DNA from: Legionella genomosp. 1
GTDB taxonomy: Bacteria; Pseudomonadota; Gammaproteobacteria; Legionellales; Legionellaceae
Assembly (NCBI GenBank): GCA_945865355.1
Contig: CAMBDN010000052.1
Span: 1 to 12,590, forward strand
Length of the DNA stretch: 12,590 nucleotides
Reading direction: 5' to 3'
The notes below the pieces were generated by a model. The model was not told where the DNA came from. It saw only the letters and a list, made by a program, of their open reading frames with translations, and did not search any database. A program made the position numbers and the translations under genes. Of the stretch, positions 1 to 6,317 are shown piece by piece. Position 1 is the stretch's first letter. The number at the start of each line of letters is the position of its first letter.

Positions 1-187
1 CGGTGCGCTTTAAAAAGCGCAACATTAGTCATTTATTTCTAGGGAATCAAGTGGTTGGGGGCAAAAAAATAGAAATTGGGGCTGATATGTAAACTGCTTT
101 TAGGCTCGGCAAGGTGTTTTTTTGGTTATTTCGCGCCAGCGACTAATTAGTTAAGGTTGCTTAGTAAACATTTATTTGGATTCTAAA
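1..187. other. Non-coding leader region with hairpin
   Basis: No credible gene is seen here. Positions 4-10 and 15-21 form a perfect 7-bp stem with a TAAA loop. No T-run follows, so it is at best a weak terminator for a gene lying to the left. A reading frame entering from the left edge would stop at 40-42 (TAG), so the last codons of an upstream gene could be present. Positions 55-94 carry two G-rich boxes separated by an A-rich spacer, described separately as a possible insertion-sequence end. I could not identify a convincing promoter for the gene at 188. Confidence 0.5.
52..96. mobile_element. Possible insertion-sequence end (remnant)
   Basis: Two G-rich boxes occur here: TTGGGGGC at 55-62 and ATTGGGGCTGAT at 75-86, followed by ATGTAAAC. 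The second box plus its tail resembles the reverse complement of 11690-11710 (ATTGGGGGCCGAT then TGTCAACA). The two sites are therefore inverted relative to each other. Repeated short boxes near a TGT...ACA terminus recall ends of IS21-type elements. No transposase lies in the window, so this would be a remnant or the end of an element located to the left. The assignment rests on a short, gapped similarity. Confidence 0.3.
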
Positions 188-502
188 ATGCCAAAACAAA
201 AAATCATAATGACACTTTTAGTAAGTTATATCTTGTCCTTAAACGCATGGGCTGGTGATGAAGGCCAACAAGCTAACGATCAAACACTCACACCGATAAC
301 CATCACCCGTGGACAATCTATCTCACTAGATACATTATCAACGATAGCCGATGCATCTTCTGCACAAGATCAACAAGGAAACCCTATCCAACTTACCGAT
401 AAAACATATACCGTTGGTTCATTTAATAAAACAACGATCACCATAGTACCACCCAATGGGGGTGCCGATGACGTTATCACCCTGAACCTAGTCAATCACT
501 AA
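188..502 (+). CDS. Small Sec-exported protein, unknown function
   Basis: This is a 104-residue protein if started at the ATG at 188. An in-frame TTG at 176 would add four residues, but the ATG gives a cleaner signal peptide and has a GGA 8-10 nt upstream as a weak ribosome site. Residues 1-22 look like a Sec signal peptide: Lys at 3 and 5, a hydrophobic core at 6-18, and an A-W-A cleavage motif at 20-22. The mature part, about 82 residues, is rich in Thr, Ser, Asp and Ile in alternating hydrophobic/polar patches and has no Cys. This suggests a small beta-sandwich. The gene ends 11 nt before the cyclase-like gene, so the two are probably cotranscribed. I do not recognise the family. A periplasmic or surface partner of the next protein is possible but unproven. 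Confidence 0.75.
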   Translation: MPKQKIIMTLLVSYILSLNAWAGDEGQQANDQTLTPITITRGQSISLDTLSTIADASSAQDQQGNPIQLTDKTYTVGSFNKTTITIVPPNGGADDVITLNLVNH

Positions 503-513
503 GAGCGCAAATC

Positions 514-2511
514 ATGAAGAAGGAAAGTGAAGTCTTTGCTAACAACCCTGGTGTGAAGCGGTCAACAGCGGCAATGATGGCTTGCGGAATGCAACCAGAG
601 CTCGCTGCACATATGGCGTTGCAGTGCAATATATTAGGCGTCCCGCTGATTCTACGTGCCGGATCGCCCCCTGTTTACAATCAACTACGAGGTCCAAAAA
701 CAGGTCTAAATAAGAGAAAGACCAGCGACCAAGGCTTATTTAAGGGCTCAATTGCGGCTGAAGTTAAATTTTGTCGTATTAAAAATGGAAAAGGAGCAGA
801 AGATCAAGATCAAAAGGAGGCTTTTCACCTGGCACAGGATATCAATCATCCGGACTACCAACATACCGTCACACTACCGGTCACCATGCAAGACATTTTA
901 AGAGAAATTGGTCCGCAAGGAGACATGCTGGTTCAGGGTTACGATGAGGTTACAGGGATATTACGTTTGATCTATAAACCTGGCAAAGGTGATAGAGATT
1001 TCCATGGGCAATTTATTATTAACTTAAATCAAGGTGATTGTGCCCATATTTTTTATTCAAGACCTTGGGACCGACCCGAGAATCATCCATTATGGGTCCC
1101 TGAGAAAAAAGTAATTCGTAAATACGGTGCTCTTGCTGATGTACCAGATGCTGATTATGAAAAAGCATTCCCCAAAATATTTAAAGTAGGCTATGTCAAT
1201 CACCAAGGTCCTATTGCGCCCGGGGAGATTATCACTGAAGCCAAAGTTTTTGCAAATACACCAAAAACATCCGCTGACCTATTAAAAATTATCCATGAAA
1301 GCAAAATTCTAGAGACTGCTGAAACAAGAAAAACATTTGATTTAATCAATGCCATGAATGAAGAAACACCAATTTACCTAATATTGTTAGCCTTGACAGA
1401 ACAACAAATCAAAACTCTTTACGATCGATACGGCCTAGTAACCACCGGTGACTGGGATGGACTCGCACTAGGACAACCACTCCCCAGCCTATTTCCTGGA
1501 TTTCCCTCAGAAAAAATGCGGGTATACAATACCTTCAAAAATGGACACAATGGTTATGAGGAGCGCAAGGAATTAATAGGAGTATGTTGTGAATATATCC
1601 GCTTTTTGCAGGGACATCCCAAGGTTATAGGGACACCATTAAGTGCATTATTAGATAAAATAATTAATCCAGAAACTTTGTTCAGCGATTTCTCGATCCG
1701 TCGTGCGGGTTGTGTTACTCCCCATGAGTTCGTATTTCAACAATTGATTAATTTCTCTTCACGCGACCAACAAAATAATATCTACGGTGAAAATGTTTGG
1801 TTAGAAGGGTTGCAAGCTAGCTTAGACGCAGGACTGCTTGAGTATTCACGGAGAAAAGAGGATCGAGGAACTGATCCAGAGAAGCTATTTGAACATTGTT
1901 TACTCGTTACGTATCAGACCTGGTCGGACGCTGCGAAAGCAAGACCTGATAAAGGAAAAAAGCGATATAGCATGCAATTGGATCGTCATTTAGCAACGCA
2001 TTTAAGAGTTGCTATCGAACAAGGTGTTGAAACCTACAGGATACCTCATCCCGCATATGATCAAAACGTTCATAACCTTTTCCAACATGGTTTTGATATG
2101 CGTAACCCCGTCGGCTCAAATTTAGAAGGGGCTTGGTTTATGATCACGCCTGATGGCGAGATGTTGTATGGAGAAAATCAAATTCAATTAATTGAAGTGT
2201 TATTGGCGAGTCACATCCTTGAAAGATGTATAATTGATGTATCACCTTTTGCTAATATGCAGATAGGCTGGGGACATGTCGTAGAAAGACAAATGGCACT
2301 CAAACAATCTATACCTGAGGCGACGTTATTACAGTATCAATTATGGCGAAAAGGAGCCTCTAGTTCAGCTGCATTACCTACCGATGCGGCTGCTTCGATA
2401 CCTTCTACGACAGCAAGCGACGAAGATGAACCCAATACAGCAGCTCCCTCAGCAAGCGCCGAAGATGAACTCGATACAGCCCCTGCCTCAGCTATTGCTG
2501 GACGTTCATAG
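514..2511 (+). CDS. Edema factor/CyaA/ExoY-like nucleotidyl cyclase, putative effector
   Basis: A 665-residue protein without a signal peptide. It matches the class II adenylyl cyclase toxins (anthrax edema factor, Bordetella CyaA, Pseudomonas ExoY) at the active-site motifs. R48 precedes an SPP that aligns with the family NP motif. K62 and K69 lie in G-P-K...K-R-K-T-S-D-Q-G with the seven-residue spacing of CyaA K58/K65 and edema factor K346/K353. D313-W-D315 in TGDWDGLAL matches the metal-binding D-x-D. H525 in QHGFDMRNP matches the catalytic His, with D528 for the usual Glu and N531 at the conserved +6. Spacing is unusual: K69 to D313 is 244 residues and D315 to H525 is 210, each about 100 longer than in the known toxins. 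Residues 614-665 are a Ser/Ala/Thr/Asp/Glu-rich tail with a 13-residue tandem repeat, possibly a secretion signal. A weak AAGAG overlaps the stop of the upstream gene. In a host cell such enzymes make cAMP or other cyclic nucleotides. Activity and the host activator are inferred, not shown. Confidence 0.8.
   Translation: MKKESEVFANNPGVKRSTAAMMACGMQPELAAHMALQCNILGVPLILRAGSPPVYNQLRGPKTGLNKRKTSDQGLFKGSIAAEVKFCRIKNGKGAEDQDQKEAFHLAQDINHPDYQHTVTLPVTMQDILREIGPQGDMLVQGYDEVTGILRLIYKPGKGDRDFHGQFIINLNQGDCAHIFYSRPWDRPENHPLWVPEKKVIRKYGALADVPDADYEKAFPKIFKVGYVNHQGPIAPGEIITEAKVFANTPKTSADLLKIIHESKILETAETRKTFDLINAMNEETPIYLILLALTEQQIKTLYDRYGLVTTGDWDGLALGQPLPSLFPGFPSEKMRVYNTFKNGHNGYEERKELIGVCCEYIRFLQGHPKVIGTPLSALLDKIINPETLFSDFSIRRAGCVTPHEFVFQQLINFSSRDQQNNIYGENVWLEGLQASLDAGLLEYSRRKEDRGTDPEKLFEHCLLVTYQTWSDAAKARPDKGKKRYSMQLDRHLATHLRVAIEQGVETYRIPHPAYDQNVHNLFQHGFDMRNPVGSNLEGAWFMITPDGEMLYGENQIQLIEVLLASHILERCIIDVSPFANMQIGWGHVVERQMALKQSIPEATLLQYQLWRKGASSSAALPTDAAASIPSTTASDEDEPNTAAPSASAEDELDTAPASAIAGRS
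2411..2488 (+). repeat. 39-nt tandem duplication in cyclase tail
   Basis: Two adjacent 39-nt units, 2411-2449 and 2450-2488, differ at about six positions. Each encodes 13 residues with an A-S-x-[D/E]-D-E core in the acidic C-terminal tail of the cyclase-like protein. The unit length is a multiple of three, so the frame is kept. Confidence 0.8.
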
Positions 2512-2577
2512 CGGTATCGTTTTGTTAAAAAATTTTCCGGAAATTTGGACGGTTTACGCCTAGAAACCCAATAAAAG
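2512..2577. other. Convergent intergenic spacer
   Basis: A 66-nt gap lies between the ends of two converging genes. It contains the short palindrome TTTCCGGAAA inside an A/T-rich run. The stem is too short and no T-run follows, so I do not call a terminator, although some bidirectional stop signal is expected here. Confidence 0.4.
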
Positions 2578-3462
2578 TCATGAAATAGTCCAGATAACCT
2601 CCCCTACAACAAAATAATCTATTTTGCATTGGTTACCGTTTAAATCCTGAACGACAGGAAATCCAACCCCTGCATGTACAATCAAGCTTTTTGATGAAAA
2701 CCATATCGAGGGTGCAAGAGCAACCGTATTCCCTCCCGTATTCTGCTCTGCGCGTCCGAATATATGGTCTTTTTCCGTATATTGCCCATCGAGCTCAAGC
2801 AATCCAAAAAGAATAGACTGATCACTCACTGCGATAATATTACGACCAATACCCGCTTGATAGAGCACTTGTGAACCAAGGCGAACATGATTGCTGCTCG
2901 TCGTAACTTGCACCCCAGGTGATACAAACCCCATCCAATCGACATATGTGCGGTTAAATGTAGTTCCAAGAAAATAAGTCGGCGCACCGTATCCTTGGGG
3001 TATCTGTTTAGTTGTTGTTGCTTCTTTTATAGGGAGAGTAACTGCACCAACGATTGTTGCCAGATCAGAATACCGCGAACGACTTGAGGTATAAATTGCT
3101 TGCTCTAGCTGCAAATTAATATCCAGAAGACTGGGCGCGCTAATTGGGTATTTAAAATACAACGCCAGCCTATCAGTAATACCATACGTCATCGTTACAT
3201 TCGTGCTATCAAACGCACCGCCAATTGAATAAGGGCTGAATGCATTGATCGCAAGTTGTAGATCATTCCTACCAATTAAGGTTTGGCCAAAGGATAATAA
3301 CGGTCCAGGCTGTTGCGAGGTCGGTAAAGCAAAATTACCAACATTCGGTGGAAAGCTATCGCTTTTAATCCCATCGGGGAGTTGATCATCACCTACGGCA
3401 AAAGCAAGTGAAGAAAACAAGAGGAAACCAAACCAGAAGCTAATGACGCTCCATCTATGCAT
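2578..3462 (-). CDS. Outer-membrane beta-barrel protein (transporter-like)
   Basis: A 294-residue exported protein. The signal peptide is residues 1-22 (His and Arg near the start, hydrophobic core at 6-19, A-F-A cleavage motif at 20-22). The rest consists of short amphipathic strands separated by polar turns. It includes Y-G-I-T-D-R-L, a turn often seen in small Gram-negative barrels of the MetA/phenol-degradation transporter family (PF13557), later G-V-G-F-P-V-V, and a last strand rich in aromatic and aliphatic residues ending W-T-I-S. The barrel call is fairly firm, the family name tentative, and the substrate unknown. The ATG start is fixed by a strong AAGGAGGA eight bases upstream. That ribosome site lies inside a copy of a dispersed repeat. 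The gene is divergent from the ClC gene, with 158 nt between their starts. Confidence 0.75.
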   Translation of the reverse strand: MHRWSVISFWFGFLLFSSLAFAVGDDQLPDGIKSDSFPPNVGNFALPTSQQPGPLLSFGQTLIGRNDLQLAINAFSPYSIGGAFDSTNVTMTYGITDRLALYFKYPISAPSLLDINLQLEQAIYTSSRSRYSDLATIVGAVTLPIKEATTTKQIPQGYGAPTYFLGTTFNRTYVDWMGFVSPGVQVTTSSNHVRLGSQVLYQAGIGRNIIAVSDQSILFGLLELDGQYTEKDHIFGRAEQNTGGNTVALAPSIWFSSKSLIVHAGVGFPVVQDLNGNQCKIDYFVVGEVIWTIS

Positions 3463-3470
3463 CTTATAAA

Positions 3471-3478
3471 TCCTCCTT
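3471..3478 (-). promoter_or_regulatory. Ribosome binding site of beta-barrel gene
   Basis: AAGGAGGA on the minus strand, eight bases before the ATG, is the strongest ribosome site in the window. Confidence 0.8.
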
Positions 3479-3501
3479 AATCCTCTTTTTCAAAGGGCAA
3501 A
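3471..3501 (+). repeat. Half-copy of dispersed palindromic repeat, containing a ribosome site
   Basis: This segment matches one arm of the palindromic element at 6215-6298: C-C-T-T-A, a short C-rich stretch, TTTTTCAAAGGG, then AAA. Its left edge, TCCTCCTT at 3471-3478, reads AAGGAGGA on the minus strand and serves as the Shine-Dalgarno sequence of the beta-barrel gene. No inverted partner arm is visible nearby. Confidence 0.55.
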
Positions 3502-3546
3502 CCTTCCATTGCTAATCGCTATTCAATCAGGATACAAATAGATATC

Positions 3547-3575
3547 TTGCGAAAACTATCTATCAATTGCATTAT
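3547..3575 (+). promoter_or_regulatory. Possible promoter of ClC gene
   Basis: TTGCGA at 3547-3552 and CATTAT at 3570-3575 are 17 nt apart, each matching four of six consensus bases. The -10 falls at the end of the left arm of the 15-bp inverted repeat, so a protein bound there would block it. Confidence 0.35.
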
Positions 3576-3595
3576 CCTAAATAATGCAATTGATA
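3561..3595. repeat. Perfect 15-bp inverted repeat before ClC gene
   Basis: The arm 3561-3575 (TATCAATTGCATTAT) is perfectly complementary in reverse to 3581-3595, with a 5-nt CCTAA loop. It lies 25 nt before the TTG start and 11 nt before its Shine-Dalgarno. It could be an operator or a leader hairpin affecting translation. It has no T-run and overlaps a plausible -10, so it is unlikely to be only a terminator. Confidence 0.85.
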
Positions 3596-3620
3596 TTCTC
3601 TTTAAAAGAGGAATTTAACA

Positions 3621-4934
3621 TTGGAATTTTTGAACTCCAAAAAACCCAAACCGACCACGTCCTACACTGTTCTTTTTGCTGTCACCATTATTGTTGGAAT
3701 TGGTGCAGGTTTGGGGGCAATGTTTTTAGCGCTATTGTTACATTATATCCAGCATATTGCCTATGGATACAGCCCGGATATGATTATCAGTAATGAAACC
3801 TTCCTAGAAGGTGTTCATGCGTCATCGTCGGAAAGACGCGTCATTGTACTCACTATGTGTGGCTTAGTCGCAGGGTTGGGATGGTGGGCGGTGGCTCGTT
3901 ATGGAAAACCATTGGTAAGTATCGCTGAAGCTGTGAAATCAACCCAACCACAAATGCCTATGGGATCAACAACTGCGCATATTTTTTTACAAATCATTAC
4001 GATTGCCCTTGGTTCTCCACTTGGGCGCGAAGTTGCACCAAGAGAAATTAGCGCCCTCTTTGCAGGTTGGCTATCATCTAAAGCAGGACTTACCCTCAAA
4101 GACACCCAAGTGATGCTTGCCTGTGGAGCCGGCGCCGGATTGGCGGCCGTGTATAACGTCCCCTTAGGCGGCGCTTTGTTTACAGTAGAAGTATTACTGT
4201 GCACACTAAGTTGGTCAGCACTAATACCTGCGCTTGCCACGTCGGGCATCGCTGTCATTATTTCGTGGGTCGGTCTCGGGAATACCCCTCAATACGACGT
4301 ACTCGATTACACGATCAGTTATTCATTAGTGGTCTGGTCAATTTTTGCAGGCCCTATTTTTGGTTTAGCTGCCTATTGGTTTATCCGCGTTATGACCCGC
4401 GCACGTCGCACATCGCCAAACCATTGGCATATCATCGTTCGATGCCTGGTCAACTTCTTCATGATAGGATGTCTCGCTATTTACTTCCCCTCTCTTTTAG
4501 GAAATGGTAAAAGTCCCGCTCAGCTTGAGTTTGATGATGCAGCAAGCCTTGGAATGACCGCGATTTTATTGATTCTACGAACATTCATCATCTGGTCAAG
4601 CCTACGAGCGGGCGCTAAAGGGGGATTACTCACACCATCGTTAGCGAATGGTGCATTACTTGCTGTTTTACTCGGTGGGCTATGGAATATAATATGGCCT
4701 AGCGCTCAGTTGGGCGCTTATGCTGTGATTGGGGCAACCGCATTTCTTGCCGCCGCTCAAAAAATGCCTATTACTGCTATCGCACTCATTTTTGAATTCA
4801 CGCGCCTCAATTTTAACTTTCTAATTCCAATTCTATTTGCAGTAACCGGCTCAATTAGTGTGTTTAGCTTGTGTACGAAGAGATTTTCGGGCGCCACTAC
4901 ATCCCGCAAAAAACTACTTATTCATCCCGTGTAA
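3621..4934 (+). CDS. ClC-family anion channel/transporter
   Basis: A 437-residue integral inner-membrane protein with many hydrophobic helices. ClC hallmarks in order: G-R-E-V-A-P at 135-140 (the G[K/R]EGP gating-glutamate motif, E137), GAGAGLAAVYNVPLGGALF at 169-187 (standard GAAAGLAAAFNAPLAG), GGLLTPSLANGA, and KMPITAIALIFEFT near the end (the PLTA...E motif). Two signature sites deviate. The GSGIP selectivity loop is replaced by G-K-P-L-V at 95-99. The internal proton glutamate next to E190 is V191. The protein may thus work as a channel or with altered ion preference. No C-terminal CBS domains are present. The start is TTG, supported by AGAGG nine bases upstream and by the lack of a better in-frame start. 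A role in acid or anion balance is plausible but inferred. It ends 14 nt from the convergent SET gene. Confidence 0.88.
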   Translation: MEFLNSKKPKPTTSYTVLFAVTIIVGIGAGLGAMFLALLLHYIQHIAYGYSPDMIISNETFLEGVHASSSERRVIVLTMCGLVAGLGWWAVARYGKPLVSIAEAVKSTQPQMPMGSTTAHIFLQIITIALGSPLGREVAPREISALFAGWLSSKAGLTLKDTQVMLACGAGAGLAAVYNVPLGGALFTVEVLLCTLSWSALIPALATSGIAVIISWVGLGNTPQYDVLDYTISYSLVVWSIFAGPIFGLAAYWFIRVMTRARRTSPNHWHIIVRCLVNFFMIGCLAIYFPSLLGNGKSPAQLEFDDAASLGMTAILLILRTFIIWSSLRAGAKGGLLTPSLANGALLAVLLGGLWNIIWPSAQLGAYAVIGATAFLAAAQKMPITAIALIFEFTRLNFNFLIPILFAVTGSISVFSLCTKRFSGATTSRKKLLIHPV

Positions 4935-4948
4935 ATAAAGATCCCAGG

Positions 4949-6103
4949 CTACGTGTGATTTAACAGCCCTAAACCTATTGTGATAAAAGCTAAAATTATC
5001 AGCATCCTTAACAACACAAAAGTCTGGGCCTGCTTAACACCATGACTAGCCATTACTCTTAGTTGGTATATTTTATTTCGAGTATTTTTTCGAAGAAATT
5101 TTTTATTCTTATCAATCAGTTGTCCTTTGGTATTAAATCGGATCGGTTGAAGTTCTGTAAAAAAATCTGCCCCATAATCTACAAGTAACTGTTCTCCCTT
5201 CGGTACATCTTTATTTGCTGTGTAAACGATAGTTTCTATGCCATTTAAAAAATGGCTCATTGGGGTAATATTCGCAGCCATTAATGAGGTGTTTTTTGAA
5301 AGACTATCACTCTTATTTGGACTGGGGGCATGGTTAATAAATCGCGTTATATTGCCAAATTGTTGAGCATCAATATACATGTTGAGACAATCATGCTCAT
5401 TTTTAAATGCGTATTGTAATGTCACTGGGCGATTGGCTGTTTTTACGCCACTATACATACCAATAATATCCCCATTTTTAATTTCCTCTCGGCTAAATAC
5501 CCCAAATCCCATCATGGAATTAATATAACGTAATTCATAACGGCTAAATTCTTTAGGCACTTTCAATAACTCAACGATATGACTTTTGGTCTGATAGAGC
5601 GCATCACCATTGATAGTGGGTGGAAGATCTTGAACAGTAAACATGTCCTCGATAATTAAACATTCTGAAAATTTAAATTTAACGTTGAATAAGTGGCCAA
5701 CCAATGACTCAAACTGACTAATATTGATCGACTCTTGTGCTATTTTATGACGATGAATAGAAACATATAGCTCATCACCAAAACTCAGCTGCTGAAAGAC
5801 CAACGATGGATTGATTTTAAATAGACAGGAACGCGGATTATCGGCTCTTAACAGCGTTGCGTAGATAAAGATGGCAGAATAAAGCAGGCCATCAACATCA
5901 TCGTATTCATAGTGAAAGAGATGATCAGGCGATGGTGTAAATGGCTCCTTTAGCAAGGGATGGCTAAAGTCCGACTCATTCATTAATTTTTTTAGTGCAA
6001 TCTCTCGATTATCCGCAAAAGTACAAATACCCTTATTGATATTGATGCTAACCGTTCGATACTGAGAGGATTGATTGTGATTAGATAGAGTGATATTAAC
6101 CAA
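4949..6103 (-). CDS. SET-domain protein lysine methyltransferase with C-terminal membrane anchor
   Basis: A 384-residue protein. The SET domain spans about 190-311: GFGVFSREEIKNGDIIG at 199-215, M-Y-S-G at 216-219, Y-I-D-A, then GNITRFINHAPSPN at 250-263 (the cofactor pseudoknot motif RFxNHxxxPN), and D-V-P-K-G-E-Q-L-L-V-D-Y-G at 299-311 with the catalytic-type Tyr. SET enzymes move methyl from S-adenosylmethionine to lysine. Bacterial examples in intracellular pathogens, such as Legionella RomA/LegAS4, modify host histones. Residues 1-189 match no domain I know. A basic stretch at 326-349 precedes a single hydrophobic helix at about 362-381, suggesting tail anchoring. No post-SET cysteines are visible. 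The start is TTG with GGGAG five bases upstream. No signal peptide is present, which fits cytoplasmic synthesis and contact-dependent secretion, but secretion is inferred. Confidence 0.82.
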   Translation of the reverse strand: MVNITLSNHNQSSQYRTVSININKGICTFADNREIALKKLMNESDFSHPLLKEPFTPSPDHLFHYEYDDVDGLLYSAIFIYATLLRADNPRSCLFKINPSLVFQQLSFGDELYVSIHRHKIAQESINISQFESLVGHLFNVKFKFSECLIIEDMFTVQDLPPTINGDALYQTKSHIVELLKVPKEFSRYELRYINSMMGFGVFSREEIKNGDIIGMYSGVKTANRPVTLQYAFKNEHDCLNMYIDAQQFGNITRFINHAPSPNKSDSLSKNTSLMAANITPMSHFLNGIETIVYTANKDVPKGEQLLVDYGADFFTELQPIRFNTKGQLIDKNKKFLRKNTRNKIYQLRVMASHGVKQAQTFVLLRMLIILAFITIGLGLLNHT

Positions 6104-6131
6104 TTTTTCTCCCGAATGATGTCACGCTAAT

Positions 6132-6137
6132 ATCATA
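6132..6137 (-). promoter_or_regulatory. Possible -10 box of SET gene
   Basis: TATGAT on the minus strand lies 28 nt upstream of the TTG start. The corresponding -35 region is poor, so the promoter would be weak or activator-dependent. Confidence 0.3.
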
Positions 6138-6214
6138 GCTTAATGAGTTGCATAAAAGCTACTGAGGTTCGTCGACGCTTACGGGCTCATGCAAGGAGGA
6201 TGATGTCTGGTATT

Positions 6215-6298
6215 TTTCCCTTTGTAAAAAATAGGTTAGGAGGCTTGTTAAATGCTTTTATAAAATCGGCCTTAGTCCCCCTTTTTCAAAGGGGGAAA
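6215..6298. repeat. Palindromic repeat element (MITE- or REP-like)
   Basis: The left arm 6215-6243 and right arm 6270-6298 are imperfect inverted repeats of each other. Each has the order C-C-T-T-A/C-C-T-A-A, a C- or T-rich stretch, T-run, CAAAGGG and AAA when read inward to outward. The spacer between the arms is 26 A/T-rich nt. Within the right arm, CCCCCTTT (6277-6284) and AAAGGGGG (6288-6295) also form a perfect 8-bp hairpin with a TTC loop. The element fills the gap between the orphan gene's end and the SET gene's start. It may help separate the two minus-strand transcripts, although no T-run follows the hairpin. A related single arm lies at 3471-3501. Confidence 0.6.
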
Positions 6299-6317
6299 TC
6301 ACTGATCCACTCAATAA

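Noticed and set aside
121..170. PmrA-like or sigma70 promoter before the small secreted protein
   Set aside because: TTAAG at 151 and TTAGT at 161 are 10 nt apart, not 11, and no -10/-35 pair matches well.
3500..3620. Fluoride (crcB-type) riboswitch before the ClC gene
   Set aside because: I see no riboswitch consensus. The only structure is a simple perfect hairpin.
3584..3793. 69-residue plus-strand frame starting with ATG
   Set aside because: It overlaps the ClC gene in another frame, begins inside the inverted repeat and lacks domain character. The ClC motifs lie in the frame opened by TTG at 3621.
3899..4510. Open frames on both strands inside the ClC gene
   Set aside because: They are shadows of a strongly supported membrane-protein frame with conserved motifs.
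4935..4948. Terminator between the convergent ClC and SET genes
   Set aside because: The gap is only 14 nt and contains no stem plus T-run.
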